A stretch of 64,000 bases of DNA from Paenibacillus sp. J5C2022 (GTDB lineage: Bacteria; Bacillota; Bacilli; Paenibacillales; Paenibacillaceae). The position numbers were made by a program, and so were the translations under genes. The notes under the pieces are model-generated. The model had not been told where the DNA came from. It saw only the letters and a program-made list of their open reading frames with translations, and did no database searches. Shown piece by piece: positions 57,861 through 64,000 of the stretch (position 1 is the stretch's first letter; each line of letters opens with the position of its first letter). The stretch lies in the NCBI RefSeq assembly GCF_025567625.1, contig NZ_JAOQJC010000006.1:124001-188000 (forward strand), in the 5' to 3' direction.

Positions 57861-59009
57861 CTATGAACGTTGTGTGAACGATTGCGGACGTTCCGCCGCT
57901 CTTCCAAAATGATGCAGGATCGCATCTACTATGCGCTCCGATGCACGTCCGTCACCGTAAGGATTCGCCGCCTGGCTCATCCGGCAGTACAGCGTCGTGT
58001 CGGTCAGCAGCGCCTTCGTACGCTCGTATACACGTTCCTCATCGGTACCGACCAGCTCCAGCGTGCCGGCTTCGATGCCCTCCGGCCGTTCCGTCGTATC
58101 CCGCAGCACCAGAGTAGGTACGCCGAACGAAGGCGCTTCCTCCTGCAGCCCGCCGGAATCGGTCAAGATCATGTAAGCATGCGGATAGAAATTATGGAAC
58201 TGGAATACATCAGGCGGCTCGATAAGCGAGATCCGGGGATGATTGCCCAATATCTCTTCGGCCGGCTCGCGAACGGCGGGATTCAGATGGACGGCATAGA
58301 CGATGGCGACGTCCTCATGCTCATCCGCGATCCGCTTCACCGCGCGGAATATGTTGCGGTGCGGCTCGCCCAGCGACTCCCGGCGGTGTGCCGTCATCAG
58401 AATCATCCGCTTGCCGCGCGCCCAATCGAGTACGGGATGTGTGAACGACTCGTCCACCGTATATTGGAACACATCCGTCGCGGTATTGCCCGTCACGTAG
58501 ATGGCGCCTTCTGACTTATTCTCCTTGCGCAAGTTGCCCGCCGACCAGTCCGTAGGCGCGAAATGGATGTCCGACAGCACACCTGCCAGCTGACGGTTCA
58601 TCTCCTCCGGATAAGGCGACATCTTGTTCCACGTACGGAGTCCCGCCTCTACGTGGCCGACCTTGATCTTCTTCAGGAACGCCGCATAGCTCGCCAGGAA
58701 TGTCGTCTGCGTATCCCCGTGCACAAGCACGATATCCGGACTCGCTTCCTCCAAGACGGGCTCCAACCCTTGCAGCACCTTCACGGTCGTCTCCGTCAGC
58801 GTCTGACGCTGCTTCATGACATCCAGATCGTAATCCGGCTGAATCTCGAAAAACTCAAGCACCTGATCCAGCATCTGCCGATGCTGGGCCGTCACGCAGA
58901 CGATCGATTGGATGTCCTCTTCGCGCTTCTGCAGCTCCAGCACGAGCGGCGCCATCTTGATCGCCTCCGGTCTGGTGCCGAATATCGTCATTACCTTCAA
59001 CTTAGACAC
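57861..59009 (-). CDS. wecB: UDP-GlcNAc 2-epimerase (non-hydrolysing)
   Basis: A 382-residue enzyme converting UDP-GlcNAc to UDP-ManNAc, the donor for TagA. Signatures are MTIFGTRPEAIKMAPLVLEL, the QHRQMLDQVLEFF stretch, VHGDTQTTFLASYAAF, GHVEAGLRTWNKMSPYPEE and LTDSGGLQEEAPSFGVPTLV. The GTG at 59009 follows GGGAG; the longer frame runs toward upp. It lies 38 bases after upp and ends 163 bases before atpZ's promoter region. Bacillus subtilis calls the orthologue mnaA. Confidence 0.95.
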   Translation of the reverse strand: MSKLKVMTIFGTRPEAIKMAPLVLELQKREEDIQSIVCVTAQHRQMLDQVLEFFEIQPDYDLDVMKQRQTLTETTVKVLQGLEPVLEEASPDIVLVHGDTQTTFLASYAAFLKKIKVGHVEAGLRTWNKMSPYPEEMNRQLAGVLSDIHFAPTDWSAGNLRKENKSEGAIYVTGNTATDVFQYTVDESFTHPVLDWARGKRMILMTAHRRESLGEPHRNIFRAVKRIADEHEDVAIVYAVHLNPAVREPAEEILGNHPRISLIEPPDVFQFHNFYPHAYMILTDSGGLQEEAPSFGVPTLVLRDTTERPEGIEAGTLELVGTDEERVYERTKALLTDTTLYCRMSQAANPYGDGRASERIVDAILHHFGRAAERPQSFTQRS

Positions 59010-59047
59010 GAATCTCCCACTCCCACTTCTATAATTCGGATTGCCTG

Positions 59048-59677
59048 TCAATTGGTGCCGAACATGCGGTCTCCCGCATCGCCAAGACCTGGAATAATAT
59101 AGCCCTTCTCATCCAGCCGTTCGTCCAATGCGGCGATATAGATATCGATGTCCGGGTGTGCGTCCTGAACGGCCTTCACACCTTCAGGAGCAGCGATGAG
59201 GCACATCAGCTTGATATGGTCGCATCCCCTCTGCTTGAGCGAGTTAATCGCCGCTATCGCGGAGCCGCCTGTCGCAAGCATGGGATCGATGACGATGAGC
59301 AGCCTCTCCTTCGCATCCGTAGGCAAATTAATGTAATATTCCATAGGCTTCAGCGTCTCATGATCCCGCGCAAGGCCGATGTGCCCTACCTTGGCGGATG
59401 GAATCAGCTTCAATATGCCGTCCACCATGCCGAGACCGGCTCTGAGAATCGGGACGAGCCCCAGCATTCTGCCCGATACGACCTTGGCATCGGCGATCGC
59501 GACAGGCGTCTCCACCTTAATCGTATCCAGCGGAATATGGCGTGTAATCTCGTAAGCCATAAGCGTCGCCACTTCGTCCACCAGCTCGCGGAAATCCTTC
59601 GTATTCGTCTCTTTATCCCGAATGAATGTCAGCTTGTGCTGTATCAGGGGATGATCACATATAACCAATTTGCTCAT
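59048..59677 (-). CDS. upp: Uracil phosphoribosyltransferase
   Basis: A 209-residue salvage enzyme making UMP from uracil and PRPP. The PRPP loop is [12 protein letters not shown] (about 130-140). The uracil-binding C-terminal [25 protein letters not shown] region is intact and ends MFGTN. The ATG at 59677 follows GGGAGG. The position before the atp operon is conserved across Bacillales. Confidence 0.97.
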   Translation of the reverse strand: MSKLVICDHPLIQHKLTFIRDKETNTKDFRELVDEVATLMAYEITRHIPLDTIKVETPVAIADAKVVSGRMLGLVPILRAGLGMVDGILKLIPSAKVGHIGLARDHETLKPMEYYINLPTDAKERLLIVIDPMLATGGSAIAAINSLKQRGCDHIKLMCLIAAPEGVKAVQDAHPDIDIYIAALDERLDEKGYIIPGLGDAGDRMFGTN

Positions 59678-59714
59678 GGAGCGTAATTCCTCCCACAATA
59701 ACTTTATCAACGTC

Positions 59715-59752
59715 GTCCATCCCTTAGCATGGACACAATCCCATTTATTATA
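59715..59752 (-). promoter_or_regulatory. upp promoter and leader hairpin
   Basis: Minus strand: extended -10 TGCTATAAT with its TATAAT at 59747-59752, without a good -35. In the leader, GTCCAT and ATGGAC (59715-59734) form a 6-bp hairpin. No PyrR-type structure was recognised. Confidence 0.5.
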
Positions 59753-59805
59753 GCACTGTCAATAGTCTGATGCATCTCTATTCTTCCCATAACAATTGTG
59801 TGCAA

Positions 59806-59853
59806 ACAAGACAAGCCGGGAAGCTGCTCGCAAGCATGCCTCCCGGCTTGTTC
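59806..59853 (-). terminator. Intrinsic terminator of the oligopeptide transporter operon
   Basis: Minus strand: ACAAGCCGGGA pairs with TCCCGGCTTGT over 11 bp, followed by CTTGTTTG. It lies 45 bases beyond the oppF stop. Confidence 0.8.
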
Positions 59854-59897
59854 CTACATATAATGCCATGGCGATCTTGTACCGATCACATGGGCAA

Positions 59898-60854
59898 TCA
59901 GGCGTAATGGCAGGAGGCATAATGCCCCTTCTTCACTTCTAGCAGCTTCGGCTCGTCTGTCTTGCACTTCTCCGTTGCCATCGGACAGCGCGTGTGGAAC
60001 TGGCAGCCCATCGGCGGATTGATCGGGCTCGGCAGATCGCCTTGCAGCACAATTCGCTCCCGCCCCGCTTCCACCTCGGGGTCCGGAATCGGAATAGCCG
60101 ACAGCAGAGCGCGCGTATAAGGATGCCTCGGATCGTCATAGAGCTTGTCGCTTTCGGCCAGCTCGACGATCTTGCCCAAGTACATCACCGCTACCCTGTC
60201 GCTAATATGCTTGACCATGGACAAGTCATGGGCGATGAAGAGATACGTCAAGCCCATACTCCGCTGCAGATCTTTCATAAGATTGACGACCTGCGCCTGA
60301 ATGGACACGTCCAGCGCGGAGATCGGCTCATCGGCAATAATGAACTTCGGATCCACCGCCAGCGCTCTGGCGATCCCGATACGCTGCCGCTGGCCGCCCG
60401 AGAATTCGTGCGGATAACGGATGGCATGATCCGGGTTCAGGCCGACGAGATCAAGCAGACCTTCCACCTTGCGCTTGCGCTCCGCCCTGCTGCCCGCCAG
60501 ATTATGAATATCCAGCGCTTCGCCGATAATATCCGTCACTGTCAGACGCGGATTTAGCGAAGCGTACGGGTCCTGGAAGATCATCTGCATATTGCGGCGC
60601 AGCCCTTTCAAGCCGGAACCGCGCAATTTGTATATATCCTTGCCGTCGAACGTCACGTTGCCGCCGGTCGGCTCATACAGACGCAGAATCGTACGACCGG
60701 CCGTCGACTTCCCGCAGCCGGACTCGCCGACGACGCCAACCGTCTCGCCGCGGCCAATGGAGAAGCTGATGTCGTTGACAGCCTTCAATATTTTGTTGCC
60801 GCCCAAGTTGAAGAACTTGCGCAGATCATTCACTTCCACTAGTGGCGAGCTCAT
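59898..60854 (-). CDS. oppF: Oligopeptide/dipeptide ABC transporter ATPase (OppF/DppF type)
   Basis: A 318-residue ATPase. Walker [11 protein letters not shown]-loop [13 protein letters not shown], signature [15 protein letters not shown], Walker [13 protein letters not shown] and H-loop IAHDLSMV are present. The C-terminal oligopeptide-family extension has the Cys pattern C-x6-C-x6-C and a final Cys ([14 protein letters not shown], then SCHYA). It overlaps oppD by 4 bases. Whether the natural substrate is di- or oligopeptides cannot be read from the ATPase. Confidence 0.94.
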   Translation of the reverse strand: MSSPLVEVNDLRKFFNLGGNKILKAVNDISFSIGRGETVGVVGESGCGKSTAGRTILRLYEPTGGNVTFDGKDIYKLRGSGLKGLRRNMQMIFQDPYASLNPRLTVTDIIGEALDIHNLAGSRAERKRKVEGLLDLVGLNPDHAIRYPHEFSGGQRQRIGIARALAVDPKFIIADEPISALDVSIQAQVVNLMKDLQRSMGLTYLFIAHDLSMVKHISDRVAVMYLGKIVELAESDKLYDDPRHPYTRALLSAIPIPDPEVEAGRERIVLQGDLPSPINPPMGCQFHTRCPMATEKCKTDEPKLLEVKKGHYASCHYA

Positions 60855-61852
60855 ACGGGCACCTCCCGATTCGCATAAGGATGCAGCATCCAGCAGGCGG
60901 CGGCATGCGTATCGCTGCCCTTGATCGGCTCCAGGGCAGGATCATGATCGACGCATACCCTCATCGCCTCATCGCAACGAGCGCAGAAGCTGCAGCCTGC
61001 AGGCGGCTTGATCAAATCCGGCGGCATGCCGTTGATCGGGATAAGCGGCTCGTCCTTCTTCTGATCCAGCCGCGGCAGCGAACGAAGCAAGCCGCGTGTA
61101 TAAGGATGCTGAGGATTATGGAATATTTCCCACTTTGTGCCTGTCTCGACCACTTTGCCCGCATACATGACAATAACGCGGTCGCACACATCGGCGACGA
61201 CACCCAGGTCATGGGTAATGAGAATAATCGACGTCCCCATCTTCTTCTGCAGATCCTTCATAACTCCCATAATCTGCGCCTGAATAGTTACGTCAAGCGC
61301 CGTCGTCGGCTCGTCTGCTATAAGCAGCGACGGGTTGCAAGCGAGCGCGATCGCAATCATCACCCGCTGGCGCATACCGCCAGAGAATTGATGAGGATAG
61401 GCGTCCATGCGCGCCGCCGGATTCGGAATGCCGACCAAGTCAAGCATCTCCACTGCACGGCTTGTCGCCTTCGCCTTGCTCAGCTGCTGATGCTTGGTTA
61501 AGCCCTCCATAATCTGCGCGCCGACTGTCATTGTCGGATTAAGCGACGTCATGGGGTCCTGGAAGATCATCCCGATCTTGTTGCCGCGGATCTTCTGCAT
61601 CTCCTTCTCCGATAGTGAGAGCAGATCAATTCCATCGAATATAATAGAACCTTCTTTGATCCGGCTTGGCGGCGACGGGTTCAATCGCATAATGGATTGC
61701 GCCGTCACACTTTTCCCGGAGCCGGATTCGCCGACGATTGCGACCGCTTCGCCTTGCTTCACATCGAAGCTGACGCCGCGTATCGCTTGCACTTCGCCGG
61801 CATATACGTCGAAGGATACACGTAAGTTATTGACTTCCAACAAAGTTTTCAT
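60851..61852 (-). CDS. oppD: Oligopeptide/dipeptide ABC transporter ATPase (OppD/DppD type)
   Basis: A 333-residue ATPase paired with OppF. Walker [10 protein letters not shown], signature [15 protein letters not shown], Walker [13 protein letters not shown] and H-loop ITHDLGVV are present. The C-terminal Cys-containing extension ([14 protein letters not shown]) is typical. The ATG at 61852 has GGAGG 11 bases upstream; an ATG nine bases earlier is too close. It lies 31 bases after oppC. Confidence 0.94.
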   Translation of the reverse strand: MKTLLEVNNLRVSFDVYAGEVQAIRGVSFDVKQGEAVAIVGESGSGKSVTAQSIMRLNPSPPSRIKEGSIIFDGIDLLSLSEKEMQKIRGNKIGMIFQDPMTSLNPTMTVGAQIMEGLTKHQQLSKAKATSRAVEMLDLVGIPNPAARMDAYPHQFSGGMRQRVMIAIALACNPSLLIADEPTTALDVTIQAQIMGVMKDLQKKMGTSIILITHDLGVVADVCDRVIVMYAGKVVETGTKWEIFHNPQHPYTRGLLRSLPRLDQKKDEPLIPINGMPPDLIKPPAGCSFCARCDEAMRVCVDHDPALEPIKGSDTHAAACWMLHPYANREVPV

Positions 61853-61883
61853 GGCTGTCATGACCTCCTTTTTGCCGGAATGT

Positions 61884-62828
61884 TTATTTTTTCAGCTTCG
61901 GATCGAATGCATCCCGCAGGCCATCGCCCAGAACGTTAAATGCAAATATCGTCAAGCTCAGGAAAAATGCAGGGAACAGCAGACGCCAAGGGAACAGGTC
62001 AATGGCGCTGACCCCTTCATCAATCATCGTCCCCCAGGAAGCGACCGGCGATTGCACGCCGAGACCGAGGAAGCTCAGGAACGCTTCGGTGAAAATCGCG
62101 TTCGGAATAGTGAGCGTCAGCGTAACGAGAATCGGCCCCATTGCGTTGGGAATAAGATGGCGGAAAATGATGCGAAACGCCCCTGCGCCGAGCGACTTCG
62201 ATGCCAGCGCATACTCTTGATTTTTCAGCTGCATAATTTGACCGCGCACAATCCAGGCCATATTAATCCAGCCGGTTATCGACATCGCAATTATAATGGT
62301 CGTTATGCTGGGCTCCATGACAACCAGCAGTAGAATAACGACCAGCAAATAAGGGATGGCAGCGAGAATTTCCGAAAACCGATTCATCACTTCATCGACC
62401 TTGCCGCCGAAGTAGCCCATGATGCCGCCATAAATGATGCCGATCACCAAATCGATCAGTGCGGCTACAACGCCAACGAACAGCGATACTTGCGCGCCCT
62501 TCCACGTTCTCTCCAGCATGTCGCGTCCCAGATCGTCCGTACCGAACCAGTGGGCGGCGCTAGGCGCTGCATTCGTATTGTCCAGATAATTGGTGCTGTG
62601 ATCGTTCGGCGACAGGATTGGAATCGCGATCGCACATACGGCCATGACCACGATGATCCAGAAGCCCGTCATAGCGAGCTTGTTGCTGACGAGACGCATC
62701 CATATATCTTGCCATGCCGTTAAGCTCTTGCGCCCTTCTCCCGAATCCGTCTTGTCAGACTTCGGAAGCTTCTCGAACATGTCGGGAGTCAGTCCGTCAG
62801 GAGCGGCTGTATTGTATTTATCGGACAT
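61884..62828 (-). CDS. oppC: Oligopeptide ABC transporter permease (OppC/DppC type)
   Basis: A 314-residue permease with six membrane segments: an N-terminal cytoplasmic tail (about 1-50), helix 1 (MTGFWIIVVMAVCAIAIPIL), and the EAA-loop signature in MNMAWIVRGQIMQ through ALASKSLGAGAFRIIFRHLI. The ATG at 62828 follows AGGGAGGG. It begins one base past the oppB stop, showing tight coupling. Confidence 0.94.
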   Translation of the reverse strand: MSDKYNTAAPDGLTPDMFEKLPKSDKTDSGEGRKSLTAWQDIWMRLVSNKLAMTGFWIIVVMAVCAIAIPILSPNDHSTNYLDNTNAAPSAAHWFGTDDLGRDMLERTWKGAQVSLFVGVVAALIDLVIGIIYGGIMGYFGGKVDEVMNRFSEILAAIPYLLVVILLLVVMEPSITTIIIAMSITGWINMAWIVRGQIMQLKNQEYALASKSLGAGAFRIIFRHLIPNAMGPILVTLTLTIPNAIFTEAFLSFLGLGVQSPVASWGTMIDEGVSAIDLFPWRLLFPAFFLSLTIFAFNVLGDGLRDAFDPKLKK

Positions 62829-62829
62829 G

Positions 62830-63765
62830 TTATTTCCCTCCCTTTCCACCGGATTTGCGCATACGCGGGTCCACTAGCACGTACGCCACATCCGCCAAGA
62901 ACCGGGCTGCCATCAATATAACGGCGTAGAAAATCGTAATCCCCATGATGAGAGGATAATCTCTATCTGTTACACTTTGAACAAAGTACTTTCCGATGCC
63001 AGGTATGGCAAAAATTTCTTCAATGACAACAGAGCCAGTAATAATTCCCGCCGTCAAGTATCCCAAATAAGTGACAACAGGCAGCATGGAATTACGCAGC
63101 GCATGTCTCCATACAATCAGATGACCGGAAAGGCCTTTGGATTTTGCAGTTTTAATAAAATCGGCGTTCAATACTTCAATCATGGTCGACCTAAGCAGTC
63201 TGGCAATAAACGCAATCGGCCCCGACGCAAGCGTGATGGTCGGAAGCACATAATCAAGCGGATCATCAAGACCTGCTACATCAAATATAGGAAACTTCAC
63301 AGCAAACAGATATTGCAATATCGGCGCCAATACCAAGCTGGGCACCGCCAAGCCGATAACGGCGATAATCATCGCCAGATTGTCCAAAAATTTGCGGTGA
63401 TGCATCGCCGCAATAATGCCAAGCAAGCTGCCCACCACAACGGATGTGACTATGGCAGATAAGCCAAGGCTTAACGAATAGCCGAACGAATCCTTGATCA
63501 TTTTGTCAACTGACTGGAACTTCTTCTTCATGGATATGCCCAGGTCACCGTGCAGCAAGTTGTTCAAATAGGTCGTGTATTGCTGGAACAAAGGCTTATC
63601 CAGCCCGTAATAAGCCTCCAGATTTTTCTGGACCGCCTCGCTCGTTGCCTTCTCTGACTGCAAGGGACTGCCCGGAATGGCGTTCATAAGGAAGAACGTG
63701 GCGGTAACAAGCAGAAATAAGGACAACAGCATAAAGATAAATTTGCTTGTAATGTAGCGGACCAA
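62830..63765 (-). CDS. oppB: Oligopeptide ABC transporter permease (OppB/DppB type)
   Basis: A 311-residue permease starting with the helix FIFMLLSLFLLVTATFFLMN and the family's PGSPL motif. The EAA loop is ADFIKTAKSKGLSGHLIVWR, and the C terminus has GSVVIEEIFAIPGIGKYFV and ADVAYVLVDPRMR. A TTG start at 63765 is inferred with AGGTGA upstream. It follows the binding-protein gene across a 131-base gap with a strong hairpin. Confidence 0.93.
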   Translation of the reverse strand: MVRYITSKFIFMLLSLFLLVTATFFLMNAIPGSPLQSEKATSEAVQKNLEAYYGLDKPLFQQYTTYLNNLLHGDLGISMKKKFQSVDKMIKDSFGYSLSLGLSAIVTSVVVGSLLGIIAAMHHRKFLDNLAMIIAVIGLAVPSLVLAPILQYLFAVKFPIFDVAGLDDPLDYVLPTITLASGPIAFIARLLRSTMIEVLNADFIKTAKSKGLSGHLIVWRHALRNSMLPVVTYLGYLTAGIITGSVVIEEIFAIPGIGKYFVQSVTDRDYPLIMGITIFYAVILMAARFLADVAYVLVDPRMRKSGGKGGK

Positions 63766-63851
63766 AGGTTCACCTACTCTCTAGATCTTTATTGAAGCGG
63801 CGTATCGCATTCCGGATAACTATCCTTCGCTTATACGCTTTAATACCTTGA

Positions 63852-63886
63852 AAAGGGTATATATAGGATGACTATATATACCCTTT
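63852..63886 (-). terminator. Perfect 15-bp hairpin between binding protein and permease genes
   Basis: AAAGGGTATATATAG (63852-63866) and CTATATATACCCTTT (63872-63886) pair perfectly with a 5-base loop. The minus-strand tail is TTTTC (four T bases counting the last of the stem). It probably lowers read-through, so the binding protein is made in excess over the permeases. Confidence 0.65.
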
Positions 63887-63896
63887 CGTTTGAAGG

Positions 63897-64000
63897 TTAC
63901 TCTTTGCTGCCGAATACCCAGTCGATCGTACCGGAGTAGTCAGGACCAACGCCTTTGAATCCGTCCTTAAGCATTGTAACAGTTGTATAGTAGTACACCG
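63897..64000 (-). CDS. C-terminal end of the peptide-binding lipoprotein (partial, 5' end outside window)
   Basis: An open frame of 33 codons enters from the right edge and ends with TAA at 63897. Its residues (GVGPDYSGTIDWVFGSKE at the end) are consistent with the C-terminal tail of an OppA/DppA-type solute-binding protein. The position before oppB and the intervening hairpin are typical of such operons. The call rests mainly on position, because only the tail is visible. Confidence 0.65.
   Translation of the reverse strand, partial: VYYYTTVTMLKDGFKGVGPDYSGTIDWVFGSKE

Overview
The window looks like a Paenibacillus or close relative: a moderately GC-rich, flagellated, endospore-forming Firmicute. 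Support comes from sporulation genes (SpoIIID, SpoIIQ, SpoIID), a GerA-type germinant receptor, Mbl, an 11-gene nuo operon without nuoE, nuoF and nuoG, and several S-layer homology (SLH) proteins beside a csaB-tagA-tagO cluster. Nearly everything is on the minus strand, so transcription runs from high to low coordinates. Only two modules are on the plus strand (tetR plus an MFS exporter, and a response regulator plus sensor kinase); each sits inside an otherwise familiar gene order. No rRNA, tRNA, CRISPR array, insertion sequence or phage gene was seen.

Layout from low to high coordinates. 1-6.5 kb: a truncated S-layer-like gene and a 1392-aa SLH protein. 6.8-15.2 kb: cell-wall polymer and lipid genes tagO, tagA, csaB, a DUF5693 membrane protein, a phosphohexomutase, fabZ and pgsA. 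15.3-17.4 kb: TetR regulator and MFS exporter. 17.5-23.3 kb: an EpuA-like membrane protein, flhP, flhO, mbl, spoIIID, spoIIQ and spoIID. 23.5-29 kb: a MacB-type ABC exporter operon divergent from a two-component system. 29-34.3 kb: murA, a DUF1146 protein and a large SLH-anchored subtilase. 34.3-36 kb: a 1.67-kb gene-poor, AT-richer stretch with a 51-bp tandem repeat array. 36-46 kb: nuoABCDHIJKLMN. 46.1-50.3 kb: a GerA-type germination operon with a small D-like gene. 50.5-57.7 kb: the ATP synthase operon with atpZ and atpI. 57.9-59.7 kb: wecB and upp. 59.9-64 kb: an oligopeptide ABC transporter, with its binding-protein gene cut by the right edge.

How the genes fit together. WecB (UDP-ManNAc supply), TagO (lipid-linked GlcNAc), TagA (ManNAc transfer) and CsaB (pyruvylation) would build the pyruvylated secondary cell wall polymer to which SLH domains bind. 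The two SLH proteins at the left end and the SLH-subtilase are natural clients. The DUF5693 membrane protein overlaps csaB and is the best uncharacterised candidate for this pathway. Mbl, MurA and the SpoIID/SpoIIQ pair cover vegetative and engulfment peptidoglycan work. The nuo and atp operons form the respiratory core.

Starts were chosen by Shine-Dalgarno spacing and family alignment from memory. Promoters and operators are motif readings, not experimental data.
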